NCBI GenBank assembly: GCA_949825025.1
Contig: OX463778.1
Span: forward strand, 49,314,829-49,378,828
Direction: 5' to 3'
Length of the DNA: 64,000 nt
Origin: Siphlonurus alternatus
Lineage: Eukaryota > Arthropoda > Insecta > Ephemeroptera > Siphlonuridae
The translations under genes were made by a program, and so were the position numbers. Shown piece by piece: positions 1 to 11,850 of this stretch. Below the pieces are notes generated by a model. The model made no database searches. It had not been told where the DNA came from and saw only the letters and a list, made by a program, of their open reading frames with translations. The number at the start of each line of letters is the position of its first letter. Position 1 is the stretch's first letter.

Positions 1-2
1 AA

Positions 3-2069
3 ATCACAAGAGATGAATTTAATGAACTAACATCTATTTACGTCTTGGTACCATCGCTGAGTGCTCGACACGATTATATGTCGCGAATGCAACAGGGTAG
101 GCGCCCTAATCATTCAAAGCGGATCATCAAACTATGTTCCTATTATGACATCCTGTCGCTCCTTATTAAACATGAGGATCCTATACTAGTGCATGGGGCT
201 ATGGGTTCAGCCTGGACGAGCAAGAAAAACAGCGTTGGTGATATTAGTGTAATGTCGCCCGGAAACCTCCCTACCTCTGTACAAGTGCTTCTCTGTGGTG
301 GTAAGAAAGGCTACCTTAAACGCGTTGGCATTGGAACTAAAGCCTTTAAATCACATCGAGCTGTGATCATTGCCAATACTGACATACTACCTAATCAGGT
401 AGCAGTTCCACTGGACGTATTTGAATATTTTAAGGATGATGTAGTTTATGCCAATCGACAGCCTACGATTAACACCAAAGGATGTATGCGAGTCACGCTC
501 GTTGTCCGTTATCCCGTAGGATGTAATGTTCTCGGAATACATCCGTGTGTTGTAGGTGCATCGTTTGATGGAGATTACGATGGGGATGAGATGCAGATAT
601 TTTCTAGTGGGGAAAACCCAATGTTCGAGGACGGGCTCTATAGTGCGGAACAGGCAAAACTGCAGAGCCTAGAGCATATGATGTATACTGAGATGAATGG
701 ACTTCCACTCCGTGGCACGTACAACACTATCGCTGCATTCCATATTATGACCCGCTGGCCTGAGCAGCAACTTGATGGGCAGTGGCTTGAGATTTTACAC
801 CGTGAGGCGCTGCGACGCCTTCCCAGTAAGGAAGGATTGTTTTCTTTCAAAGGCTTAATGCAACATCATGGGTCAGCAATTTCACCGTGTTTACGTCATC
901 TCTTTTTGTCGTGCATAGAATTGATGATCGGGCCAAATGTCAGACAGCAAATTAATCTCGATGGTGTTTGGAACATTGACACCTGGAGAGAATTGGAAAT
1001 AATGTGGTACCGTGTAAATAAGGGTCGGGAAGTTATGATGATACAAGATATGGCTTTTCTTTGTTTTGTAACCGATGCTGTGGTTCGTCATTTTGGAATG
1101 AGTATCAGAATCTGTGATCTCTCCGTTCTAAATGAATGTATAAATTCAGGCGCGTGTGAAAATGTCCCCAAAACCTTCAATTCCCTACCTGACATGCAGC
1201 AATACTGGATGCAACAAAACAATGGTATACTAGGTTTCCTACCCCCAAAGTCTGGGCTCTCGATCATCGTCAGCTCGAGATGCAAAGGATCGTCAATTCA
1301 TCTTTGCCAAGCCATTCGAGCATACGGTCCAGTTGTTGTGCATCATTTCGTAAAGGATTTCGTTGATATGTGTCAAAATTTTGGGATCTGTGTCTTTCGT
1401 AACAAAAACAGTGCATGTGCATGGATTCCGGATTCGCTATGGGAGGGTCTCACTGCGCGACAATGCTTCATCGTGGCAGTCAGAGCGAGAGAAAATATGG
1501 TAGCATCCGTTTTACATACCTCCGAGGGAGGTTATGACAGGAGGAGGACACAGCACGTGTACGACGATTTAAGCATCAACAATATGTATTGTGTCGGGAA
1601 TGGAATGCAATCCAAGTTTCCTCCCGTCGTTCAAACTGTTGGGATGAGTCACTTGGTCAGGGCCCTTTGCATGCGTTTTTCGAAACAAGCGTTAACCAAT
1701 GATGCTTCAACGTTTCGGCCAGTCTCCAGACTCCTCCTTCCGACGGACAACATACCAGCTATTGATCGACCCATTGATATGCAGTACAGCTCCACGTCAC
1801 TCGATAGCAAAAACATTGGTATTAAAAATAACAACAGCAGCAGTTGTTTCTCATGTGATAGTGCGAGTATCTCTCGAAATCCGGAAAATTCAAATTTTCC
1901 GTTTTTAACTTCATTTCGTTTTGATTTTGGTGACGATCGTTTTGTGTATAGTGACATACATGGAGGACTTATTTATGGGACACATATTTATGAGTCTGTC
2001 GAACACCAGGACATAGATTCAGCTCGTATAGTATATGAATCTAGAATTGCGGAAAGTGTGAGATCCTAA
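3..2069 (+). CDS. Virus-type RNA polymerase largest subunit (RPB1/beta-prime-like), 5' end outside the window
   Basis: Catalytic largest subunit of a multisubunit DNA-directed RNA polymerase. The frame is open through the left edge, so the N-terminus is missing; about 689 codons remain. Numbering from the TTG at 45, an NRQPT motif (residues 137-141), which in RPB1 lies just before the active site, is followed by DYDGDE with the three magnesium-binding aspartates D177, D179 and D181. The next stretch (about 195-235: SAEQAKLQSLEH, then NGLPLRGTYNT) matches the RPB1 region after the catalytic loop. The rest is too divergent to assign. It has no introns and ends 19 bp before the next ORF on the same strand, which is virus-like spacing. 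Family membership is firm from the catalytic block. A viral origin is inferred from divergence and context. It could be compared with baculovirus/nudivirus LEF-9, which carries a similar aspartate triad, but I see no special resemblance to LEF-9. Confidence 0.84.
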   Translation: MTRDEFNELTSIYVLVPSLSARHDYMSRMQQGRRPNHSKRIIKLCSYYDILSLLIKHEDPILVHGAMGSAWTSKKNSVGDISVMSPGNLPTSVQVLLCGGKKGYLKRVGIGTKAFKSHRAVIIANTDILPNQVAVPLDVFEYFKDDVVYANRQPTINTKGCMRVTLVVRYPVGCNVLGIHPCVVGASFDGDYDGDEMQIFSSGENPMFEDGLYSAEQAKLQSLEHMMYTEMNGLPLRGTYNTIAAFHIMTRWPEQQLDGQWLEILHREALRRLPSKEGLFSFKGLMQHHGSAISPCLRHLFLSCIELMIGPNVRQQINLDGVWNIDTWRELEIMWYRVNKGREVMMIQDMAFLCFVTDAVVRHFGMSIRICDLSVLNECINSGACENVPKTFNSLPDMQQYWMQQNNGILGFLPPKSGLSIIVSSRCKGSSIHLCQAIRAYGPVVVHHFVKDFVDMCQNFGICVFRNKNSACAWIPDSLWEGLTARQCFIVAVRARENMVASVLHTSEGGYDRRRTQHVYDDLSINNMYCVGNGMQSKFPPVVQTVGMSHLVRALCMRFSKQALTNDASTFRPVSRLLLPTDNIPAIDRPIDMQYSSTSLDSKNIGIKNNNSSSCFSCDSASISRNPENSNFPFLTSFRFDFGDDRFVYSDIHGGLIYGTHIYESVEHQDIDSARIVYESRIAESVRS

Positions 2070-2088
2070 TATAAATGCAGTCGGAGTC

Positions 2089-5000
2089 ATGGATGATATT
2101 GAATCGGACGCAACAGAATGTTCGGGGTGTGAGGAAGTGTCGGTGTTCTCTGGAAAAAAACAGAAGACGGGAAAAGAAAAACTAATGCAAGATTTCGTTG
2201 AGGAAAGTAAATTTTACAAATTCGACCGTACGATTGCTACTCATTTTAATGCAAATTCAAGCGAATCAGTATTGTTTGAAAGTGTGAAAAAAGCTTTTTT
2301 AAATTATGAAGAAATTTCCCTCGACTTTCCAGCCCTGTTGGTGTTTTATCTTTTCTCAGTGGTGTCAACCAAGATGCTGACCCTTCTTTTTGACCAAGTT
2401 CGCACAGAAGTTCGCAAGAACTCAGAGGTACTTAAAGAAGTGTCCACAAAGATACCAAATAAGTTACACACAGGGTTACCCACAGAGGTACCTATCAAGT
2501 TACATACAGGGGAACCCAAATGTGAACCCAAAGGAATGTCCATGGGGGTACCCACAGGGGTAGGCAGTTCTTTGGGACCTGCAGAAAAAAATGAAAACAG
2601 CAATGTTTTTTGCATTTTAATACTAAAAAGGGCATTTCAACGAGCCATCGAGAATTGGGAAGGTGAGCACAGACCAACCTTACTAGAATATAACTTATCA
2701 TGTAATACCAATCACAACACACATCATACCTTCCTCTGTTTCTTATGTGAAACAGCACCGAACCTGAGTTTAAAAGATTTAGAGAGAGGCGGAGAATATT
2801 GCTTAGATGTTCTACTAACCAAGGAATACAGAGTCACTAGCATGATACATTTATCAAGAGTAGGAAGGCTTACCCCAAAAGAGGAGACTTATGCAAAACG
2901 CTGTGTTTTTGGTTCGACTCTTCTTAGTAATGTAATCTTTAGGACCAAGAACAAAAGAAAAACAGTTACAGTGAAGACAGAAAAGGCTAGAAAGGTTGAA
3001 AAAAATGTGACTGGTGAAACTCAATTTTCTGTTCTGGACCTAGAAGATGACTTGGAAATGTCGGAGAGTGAGGTATCGGAGGTAGAAGAGGAGGATGATG
3101 ATCAAGAGGATGATTATAACGAAGATTATGAAAAGAAAAATGAAGAGTCGGATAATAACAGTGATGACGAAGAAAATAGTATCGGGGTCAATAGTCAACA
3201 AAAAAACTTTTATATTGATGTGGATGAGGATTTAGGCACGGAGGACTGCGGAAAATTTAGTCAACAGGGTCAAAAAAGTAACGATGTATCAAACAATGAA
3301 GCCACGTACGAAACTAAAAAGAAATTGACAGTCAATAACACAACGTTGACTGAAGAATTCCGTGAAGTACTTAAGGAACTTACATCTTGCCTGGTGGCTC
3401 TTAGGCTCTACTGCAGAAACAACATGTATGATTTCTTGTCATATTTCCGCACACTACCCTACTTTAATCCACAAACAAAAAGATTTGAGTCTGCTTGGAA
3501 TGCTTTCAAAATTAGTGACAACAGATTCATGAAATATAAGTTTCATCACAAATGGTACTTCAATATTACGGCTGAGATTGAGTTTGGAAAACTTAGAGAG
3601 TTTTGGAAAAATCAACAACCATTGGAAACAAATATTCGAGTGTTTGACATGAATGGACTTCCATTAACGCGAGATCCATGTGTGACTCCGTGCCACGTCA
3701 TCAGTGCTGTGTTAGGAAAAGAGACCAATTGGAAGCAGAGGCGTGCTGAGTTTGTCAAGCTGAAGTCCACAAGAAACAAGGGAAGTACGTTTTACAAAAG
3801 GTGTAACTTGAAATATCAGGTAGTTCAACCTGCAAAAAATATCGCAGGTTGCGTGAACGAGGAGGAGTGGGAGAAAATGACATCTGAAACTGTCTTGGAA
3901 TGGTGTTTGGCATCAGCTAGAGTAGAGAACTGGTCATCAATTTTGGATCCAGAGAAGATCCATGAAAACCAGTATATGAGGTGTTTTATATTCGTTCCAC
4001 GGAACACTTGGCAAGAACATATGCTCGGGGTGTACATAAAGAAACCCCCTGAGGAGCCTGAAACACCTAGGAACGAGAACGAAGATTCTGGTATCCGGTT
4101 CGTTAGTCATCTCGACCAGAAATCAGTCGAAGTCACCTCACCCTTGCCCATTACTTCACACTTTCAAGAATATAAAAATAACTCTCGAATAGAGTTTCGA
4201 GAACCCACGGAACAAAGTCAAATGATGATGGAAGTTTGTAGGAGCTCACGCGAACTTAAAGCAACCATCGACCATTTGTATCGGAAAAAACAACAAACAT
4301 TACAAGACCTAGTAAAGAAGACAAGTGAAAGAATACGGACAATCTTTGATAGAGAGTTGTGGAATCTTCAGTTTGATCCAACTGATGGTTCCTGCACCTA
4401 TATATATCGTGATGGTACTGTAGACACTTTTATGAGCAAAGGCTGGCTCTGCTTCATTTACGGAACGTCGCCGGAGTATAAGAGATGTAGTTATGTAATT
4501 GGTGACCATTTAACACTACAGAACTCACTGATCTCAGCTGGAGAAAAAAAAACTCTTTCAGTTCAACCTGATGCAGTGAAAAGTATTGCTTCGTGTGGTG
4601 CGCTACGTTTTTCAAGAGGAGAAATGAACATTATTAGAATGGAAGCAGCAAAAAGTATAAATGATAGGTTTCGAGATAAAAAGAAAAAGAAGACTGGAAA
4701 GCAAAAGCTTATAAATTTAAAGGATGATGAAAGTGAAGATGGGGTGAAAAAATACAGGATTGATGACGTAAAAGATCCAATCGAGACATGGTACGTCCAC
4801 TATTCTACTTCCAATTACAAAGAGAGAAATTGTTTTCTGATTGATTATTCCGTGGGCTCACTGCACTCTGCAAATTGCACCGCATGTGTATGGTCGGTGT
4901 TCAATGAAAATTCACGTGATCACTTTTCTTTAGTTAAAGTCAATGAAGATTTGTATGGGCCATGCACGGTGATATGGGGAGAACTCATTTTTACCGCCTT

Positions 5001-6159
5001 GAAAAATTGTTCGAGAATACAGAACAATGCACAAACGTTCAATCACGTTCTTAAACTAGCAAAATTAGTGACAAATCAACAAGAATGGAATCTGGTCCTG
5101 CATTTTGATGATGGCTGTAAGGCACACGTTTGTCAGGGCACTTTCCAGAGAAAATTTGATCTGAATTATATTAATTATTTACCAGAAACAGTTGAGAGCC
5201 TAGAAGACAGTATCATGGACACTGACAGGGCAGAAGAATTGGAATGCGAATTTGAAGCTTCTTATGAGAGTGGTTCGGCATTACACATCCTGTCTACCAC
5301 CAAGCAAGCCTTGACAACTCCCTTGCGAATCTATAGCTCTATGGTGAATATGAATTATCTCTCCTCTGACTTGGAGAACCTTCCTGATTTCTTTAAGGAG
5401 AGACTCGTTAGCTATGTTCTGATGGCTAGAAGAGCGATGTTAATATCAATCCATAAACTTGCCAGTAAAATGTGCCCCCGACTGGCAGTGGAACCCCTCT
5501 ACCGTGGAGTCGATGATGATAAGCTATTATCTCAGATCATACAGTGGATTCTCGTACCTAGAAAAACGGAGAAATTTCCACCATATCTTTTCCTGCAAGT
5601 GGCATGCCTATGGACCCTCATGTCGAACTCATTCGTTCAACGCGTATGTCCTCTTACGTGTCTTCGAGAATACTTTGCAGTGTTGACCATGCCAGAAGTG
5701 TTACTGAAATTACGATTGTGTATCACAAACCGAGTAAGCCTTTCATCCAGTATCGATGGGCGCGAACGGTGCAAATATTATATCGATAATTATTTTGAGA
5801 GCGACTGGTTAACCTGCCGACTCTCTGAGAACGAAATAGAACGAGTCAAAGGTTCTTTGCAATGTATGTACCTCAAGACTTATGAAAAACTACGGAAAAA
5901 GTTCAGAACGGGGGCTTATTTGACGCAAAACCTTTTTAATGAAACATGTGCATTTAATCTCAAGATTTCCACTGACTTGTATAACATCCAGCAGAAGAAA
6001 AATGAAATTATCGAATCCATTGTTCATAAGGACAGGAAACACATAGTGCAAAAAGACTTTATTACCATGCTAATTAAGGTTTCAGAGGAGAAAGTAGAGC
6101 CAAAACATTTAGTTGGAAGGACTCATAATATAGCCCGGATTAAGGAATTTGAAATGTGA
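2089..6159 (+). CDS. Large orphan protein (1,356 aa) downstream of the RNA polymerase subunit
   Basis: I do not recognise this protein. It starts 19 bp after the polymerase stop and has no introns. Residues about 115-160 hold short degenerate repeats around KLHTG and EVP. Residues 319-365 are an extremely acidic, serine-rich linker (EEEDDDQEDD), followed by a longer region rich in aromatic residues and cysteine. Lysine-rich patches occur near 300 and 865. No transmembrane segment or signal peptide is obvious. No HGQKG motif of a second-largest polymerase subunit is visible, nor any helicase or polymerase motif. The stop TGA overlaps an AATAAA poly(A) signal at 6160-6165, so a single mature 3' end is likely here. 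Tight spacing suggests the same viral source as the polymerase gene and possibly a role in transcription; that is inference from position only. Confidence 0.8.
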   Translation: MDDIESDATECSGCEEVSVFSGKKQKTGKEKLMQDFVEESKFYKFDRTIATHFNANSSESVLFESVKKAFLNYEEISLDFPALLVFYLFSVVSTKMLTLLFDQVRTEVRKNSEVLKEVSTKIPNKLHTGLPTEVPIKLHTGEPKCEPKGMSMGVPTGVGSSLGPAEKNENSNVFCILILKRAFQRAIENWEGEHRPTLLEYNLSCNTNHNTHHTFLCFLCETAPNLSLKDLERGGEYCLDVLLTKEYRVTSMIHLSRVGRLTPKEETYAKRCVFGSTLLSNVIFRTKNKRKTVTVKTEKARKVEKNVTGETQFSVLDLEDDLEMSESEVSEVEEEDDDQEDDYNEDYEKKNEESDNNSDDEENSIGVNSQQKNFYIDVDEDLGTEDCGKFSQQGQKSNDVSNNEATYETKKKLTVNNTTLTEEFREVLKELTSCLVALRLYCRNNMYDFLSYFRTLPYFNPQTKRFESAWNAFKISDNRFMKYKFHHKWYFNITAEIEFGKLREFWKNQQPLETNIRVFDMNGLPLTRDPCVTPCHVISAVLGKETNWKQRRAEFVKLKSTRNKGSTFYKRCNLKYQVVQPAKNIAGCVNEEEWEKMTSETVLEWCLASARVENWSSILDPEKIHENQYMRCFIFVPRNTWQEHMLGVYIKKPPEEPETPRNENEDSGIRFVSHLDQKSVEVTSPLPITSHFQEYKNNSRIEFREPTEQSQMMMEVCRSSRELKATIDHLYRKKQQTLQDLVKKTSERIRTIFDRELWNLQFDPTDGSCTYIYRDGTVDTFMSKGWLCFIYGTSPEYKRCSYVIGDHLTLQNSLISAGEKKTLSVQPDAVKSIASCGALRFSRGEMNIIRMEAAKSINDRFRDKKKKKTGKQKLINLKDDESEDGVKKYRIDDVKDPIETWYVHYSTSNYKERNCFLIDYSVGSLHSANCTACVWSVFNENSRDHFSLVKVNEDLYGPCTVIWGELIFTALKNCSRIQNNAQTFNHVLKLAKLVTNQQEWNLVLHFDDGCKAHVCQGTFQRKFDLNYINYLPETVESLEDSIMDTDRAEELECEFEASYESGSALHILSTTKQALTTPLRIYSSMVNMNYLSSDLENLPDFFKERLVSYVLMARRAMLISIHKLASKMCPRLAVEPLYRGVDDDKLLSQIIQWILVPRKTEKFPPYLFLQVACLWTLMSNSFVQRVCPLTCLREYFAVLTMPEVLLKLRLCITNRVSLSSSIDGRERCKYYIDNYFESDWLTCRLSENEIERVKGSLQCMYLKTYEKLRKKFRTGAYLTQNLFNETCAFNLKISTDLYNIQQKKNEIIESIVHKDRKHIVQKDFITMLIKVSEEKVEPKHLVGRTHNIARIKEFEM

Positions 6160-6165
6160 AATAAA

Positions 6166-7602
<1,437 letters not shown>

Positions 7603-8020
7603 GGGGTCAGCTCGTTACTTATAATTCATACTACACCAAATTTCCACTATATATAAAAACCGCAATGCGGTACTGTGAGGCAAGTGTGGCGGTGCGGAGG
7701 GCAAAAAGAGAAGGTGAAGATGAGACAGGGTACTAGGAGCTCTGGCAACAATGTTAGGTGCAGTGGGATTTATATGTAACGAAACACGATATTTATAAAT
7801 ATTATATTCATATTTTTTTTTATAAATATATTTTATAAATAACTTGCTCTAGACTGTCCCGCTAAGTATAAATCTCGTTCCACCCTAAAATTTCGATGCA
7901 ACGCGCTTTATATGTAGGGGGGATATGTATTTATAAATATAAATTCTAAATATTTATATATTTTATAAATACTGGTTAAAGTGTCCCGCTACGGATAAAT
8001 CTCATTGTACTCAAAAATTT

Positions 8021-8465
8021 CATGGAATGAAAAGAAAAATAATATTTGTGATGCTTGTTTGGTATTAATATTTAGAAATAAACTTTTTGTATTTTCTACA
8101 CAACACATATGCTTTAAAAATATACTTGTATAATTAAATTTTATAATAGAGGATGGACTGTAGCATTTAATATTCATTTTATAGGTAAAAACAAGTACCA
8201 AATGAAATTTTGATTGACCTGAACTTAATTGCTTCTCATTTTTTCGGTATTTTTAATAACAACTTTTGTTTGTGCTTTGCTGTTTTAAATATATTTTAAT
8301 AAAAGGAAATTTTTTTCATTTCGGTTCCTCAGTCTATAATGTTAGATTCATATACATACAATTCATTGACCTAAAAAAAAAATAAGTTAATGAAGTGTTT
8401 CATGTTGAAGTATTTCATAAAATTATTTCATTACTTGGCGTCATACAAGACGTTGAATTGAAAAG

Positions 8466-8470
<5 letters not shown>
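8021..8470 (+). repeat. Copy 1 of a 450-bp interspersed repeat that ends in TA repeats
   Basis: Nearly identical to 43880-44330, from ATGGAA through GACGTTGAATTGAAAAGC, and both copies run straight into a (TA)n tract. This copy interrupts the left arm of the surrounding foldback element just after AAAAATTTC. It has no coding capacity. Confidence 0.9.
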
Positions 8471-8502
<32 letters not shown>

Positions 8503-8509
8503 TTATTTA

Positions 8510-9056
8510 TTTTTATTTTGAATTTTAGGATCTGATGAATTTGAAGGGGAGGGCATTCCCAAGGAACGTTATAGCTGTTGGAAAATCTTGAATTCTGATC
8601 AATTGTACTAACTTGCAACTGAAAATTTAATATCTCTTCAGTAGCCTGAAATTCATTTCTGCAATATAACTTGCTTATAATTCCATTTTCAATTGCAAGT
8701 TGGTACAATTGATCAGAATAGAGTATCAACCTCAATTTTTTTATTGCAGAAATGGATTTAGCGTGCAAAATTATGCTACCCTGATTTTTTTCAGATTTTT
8801 TAGAGTCCGGAAACTATTTTTAAAAATTGATTGAAAATTCTTTTTGTTACGTAAAGCGGCGGCAAGTCCTATCTTTTTCCTAAGGAGCGGCGTCTCGTGA
8901 CGTCACAAAGAGAACTTTCAAACTTGTTTTAAAAATATTTCCCGGTCTCTAAAAAATCTGAAAAAAATCAGAATAGCATAACTTTGCACCCTCTATCCAT
9001 TTCTGTAATCCCTCCCCCTCAAATTAATCAGATCCTAAAATTAAAAATAAAAAATA
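8510..9056. repeat. Nested inverted-repeat element
   Basis: The outer ends pair: TTTTAGGATCTGATGAATTTGA near 8524 and its inverted copy near 9019-9045. An inner pair at 8745-8826 and 8929-9010 contains GAAATGGAT and CTGATTTTTTTCAGATTTTT. A further hairpin (8597-8722; TGATCAATTGTAC and its complement) is inserted in the left half. A diverged relative of the inner arm lies near 46585-46680. Confidence 0.75.
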
Positions 9057-9256
9057 AATTGTCTTTGATAAATGAGCAAAACTAGATTTGCTCAAATTTC
9101 ACTCAAGAGCCGAAATAAAAACTTATTTCAGGTTTTGTTCATAACTTGATACAAAAAACTAGTTTTTTACAAATGGGAATGAACAAAAGCTGATGTAAAA
9201 GTCTTCATCGGGTTTTGCTCATTTCGACTTGAGCAAAACTAGTTTTGAGCATCAAG

Positions 9257-9304
9257 TTAACCTCAAAAGCCGAAGTAATATATTATTTCGGCTTTTGAGG
9301 TTAA
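9257..9304. repeat. Near-perfect 48-bp palindrome
   Basis: TTAACCTCAAAAGCCGAA is mirrored by its complement around a TAATATATTA centre. It could form a strong hairpin or cruciform and lies inside the composite foldback element. Confidence 0.85.
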
Positions 9305-9812
9305 TGCTCTAAATAAGTTTTACTCAATTTTTTCGGCTTTTACCCGAATTCGGTTTTTGGTGGTAAATATTTATAAATATTTACAATTTATATTTATAAA
9401 TACATATCTTCTCTACTTATAAAGGACGTTGCATCGAAATTTTTGGATAAAACGAGATTTATATGTAGCGGGACACTTTCTAGTCCGTATTTATAAAATA
9501 TTTAAATATTTTACATATAATTTATGTTTATAAATACAAATTCCCACTACATATAAAGCGCGTTGCATCGAAATTTTTGGGTGGAACGAGATTTATACGT
9601 AGCGGGGCAGTCTAGAGCATGATATTAATAAAAAGTAAAACTGTACCAACAAGTTACAACAACTCCATGCTCAGAGATTTAACACCATTCTGCACTTATA
9701 TAGACCTTCTCCAAAAAAAAAATTCCAACCATTTAATGTCAAACTCTTAAAACTGTATTTAAAACTTTTTCACTTTTGTAGGTTTCAATTTTTTTGATAG
9801 AAGTTAGAAAGT

Positions 9813-10802
9813 TCAGGAAACTGGAGTAGCATGTACACACAATTTTCGAAAAATCAAAATTATACATGCCATGATAACTAGAGCTACAAAACAGGCGGCT
9901 CCTATTCCAATGTAAAACCAAATCGATTTACATGGTGTCTGGTGTAAAATTTCGTTATTACACGATGATTCAATGTCCCTTTCTAATTGCTTCATCTTAA
10001 CATTACAATTTACTAGCCTAAATTTAGACAAACTACAATATTGTTGATCATTGGTGATACTTTTACTCTTCATTAAGAAATTACTCCTGAAGTTTTCACA
10101 ATTACTACAGTCCCAAGGGTTTCCTGTAAGAATTATGAATTGGACTCGACAGATACCTACTAGACTTGGAACTGGTAGAAATAGAAGTCGGTTTTTAGAG
10201 ATGTCAAGGAATTCTAGACCTGGCAAGCCAATCATCATCCATACGGGCAATCGTGTCAATTTGCAATTTGCCAGACTGATGTATCGAAGGCTTGGGATTT
10301 TCAACCATGCTAATATTTTATGATCATGTTCTGCCTTTGTTTCTTGGAGTTGTTCACCGATGTCTTTGTTGTTGGCGAGCGAGAGCCACTTGAGTCCCTT
10401 ATGGACGATGAGTTGGGAACTATTTATCGAGCAGTACAGGCATAATGATGGACTTAAACCGACCTCGTTGGTTGACAAGTCAAGCTTCTCCAGCCATTGC
10501 AGCCCGATAAATGATCCAGGACAAAGCGAACTGATGACGTTATCGCTGAGGTCAAGCACCTGCACCAGAGGGAATGCTGAAAGAGCATTTTCTGGCAATT
10601 CATACAGTCTGTTTTTTGCGAGCACCACCTGCTGGTATTTAAAAGAGCCTCCAGTTGGTACCACTCGTCGTCCTTGTTTTGAACAATCCACCTCAGTTTT
10701 ATCACGCACAAAATGACAGCTACATTCACGAAGAATTATCTCAGGACAAAACTGTGTGTATATCGGAGTTAGTGCAGTTAGTACCACCAATAGGTAGTAC
10801 AT
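9813..10802 (-). CDS. Leucine-rich-repeat type I membrane protein (329 aa)
   Basis: Probable cell-surface recognition or adhesion protein. I chose the ATG at 10802 because it opens a clear signal peptide (MYYLLVVLTALTPIYTQ). A consensus-like splice acceptor (TTTTTTTAG) lies about 20 bases upstream, so earlier in-frame codons are probably intron. After the signal come a cysteine-rich LRR N-cap (FCPEIILRECSCHF), about five or six leucine-rich repeats (for example LVQVLDLSDNVISSLCPGSF), and an LRR C-cap beginning NPWDCSNC. One transmembrane helix (about 295-318; IWFYIGIGAACFVALVIMAC) precedes a tail of some ten residues, too short for a signalling domain. The entire coding region is one exon. 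Such LRR-plus-TM proteins are common in arthropods; I cannot name an orthologue. Confidence 0.88.
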   Translation of the reverse strand: MYYLLVVLTALTPIYTQFCPEIILRECSCHFVRDKTEVDCSKQGRRVVPTGGSFKYQQVVLAKNRLYELPENALSAFPLVQVLDLSDNVISSLCPGSFIGLQWLEKLDLSTNEVGLSPSLCLYCSINSSQLIVHKGLKWLSLANNKDIGEQLQETKAEHDHKILAWLKIPSLRYISLANCKLTRLPVWMMIGLPGLEFLDISKNRLLFLPVPSLVGICRVQFIILTGNPWDCSNCENFRSNFLMKSKSITNDQQYCSLSKFRLVNCNVKMKQLERDIESSCNNEILHQTPCKSIWFYIGIGAACFVALVIMACIILIFRKLCVHATPVS

Positions 10803-11106
10803 TACCTCGATAATTACTTCTTGTAACACTAAAAAAATATTATAACAGTATATTAATGCTTCCACCAATAAACGTGATGAGAGGAATGCACACTTTTATT
10901 ATTTACACTTTAAGATAAATAGTAATGAGGCCATATGGAAGTTATATTGTTTATACTTGAAAAAAAAATGTATTTTTATGGCATTCAGTATATAAATATA
11001 TTAAAAAAGGTAACTAAAAAAAAATCTGAGTTGAACAAGTTAACTTTATTATTTAACTGGTTTTAATATCGCAAAAGCACCCACTATTACATACTAAAAG
11101 AAAACC

Positions 11107-11424
11107 ATGAGTTTAGTTCTTGCTTCTTATATTCCCACAAACCGTGTTACCCTAGTTAATTTCAAAGAATGGGTCAAAAAAAATTGCGCTGATCTACAAG
11201 GAATGGAGAAGGTAACCATTAGACTTATTTTTGATGTAAAACCTTTTCCATTTGAACAAAAACTAAGTATACCAGTGGGGCTTCATAACACGGCTCATTG
11301 GATTGTGAGAAAGAGTGCATATGTTATTCAGAATATTGCACATCTCTATCCTTGTGCTGTGGTCACGAAAATGAATCTTGTTGAAGAAGATAAACAGTAT
11401 TTAAACATTTTTTTAAGTTTGTAA
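11107..11424 (+). CDS. Small hypothetical protein (105 aa)
   Basis: Not recognised. It is a well-formed single-exon ORF with non-repetitive composition and a reasonable start context (AAAACCATG). The product is a mixed alpha/beta-looking protein (MSLVLASYIPTNRVTLVNF at the start) with no signal peptide or membrane segment. It stands alone in AT-rich DNA between the LRR gene and the satellite-like array. Its intronless, compact nature resembles the viral-type genes in this window, but position gives no direct support. It could also be a terminal exon. Confidence 0.5.
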   Translation: MSLVLASYIPTNRVTLVNFKEWVKKNCADLQGMEKVTIRLIFDVKPFPFEQKLSIPVGLHNTAHWIVRKSAYVIQNIAHLYPCAVVTKMNLVEEDKQYLNIFLSL

Positions 11425-11850
11425 CTTTCTAAAACATCGATCTTTGTGTGCAAAAATATGAAACAAAGAAGCACGTAGTTGTATAAATTGTACAATTTAT
11501 TATCAGTAGTATAACGTTTTTACTGACTTATCGTCCATTATTCATAATTTCAATAAATCAGCTAACATGCGTATGTTAATGTAATAGAAAATACGTTGAA
11601 CAAAGAAGACTTCCAGCGAACGTCGCACGTTGATGGGTCTATACCTGAAGAACCTCTGCTACAATGCCTACAATATTTGACTCCGGAAGAAATCAGATGT
11701 AGACTTGCCCTTCTACCTGTTATCACTTGCTTAGTTTATATGTAAAAATTTTGATAAATGTATTAAAAATGTAATTACTGTATCATTCATTCAGACGAAA
11801 AGAAGATAATGTCTATTATACTTTTAACCTCCAGTGGTTGGAAAATAATT
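11425..11850. other. Intergenic DNA before the repeat array
   Basis: No gene seen. A block at about 11610-11720 has a more coding-like composition (GACTTCCAGCGAACGTCG, then CTCCGGAAGAAATC), but no frame stays open long enough to call. Confidence 0.5.

Larger units (their letters stand above)
7845..9619. mobile_element. Composite foldback element with long terminal inverted repeats
   Basis: The ends are inverted copies: TGCTCTAGACTG at 7845 and its complement ending at 9619. The arms stay similar for about 100-180 bases, including ATTTCGATGCAACGCG. The motif GTCCCGCTA plus ATAAATCTC occurs twice in each arm, so each arm is itself internally duplicated. The interior is a nest of other repeats: a 450-bp segment shared with 43.9 kb, a second inverted-repeat pair (8745-8826 against 8929-9010), and a palindrome at 9257-9304. 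No transposase frame is present, so this is non-autonomous. Confidence 0.8.
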
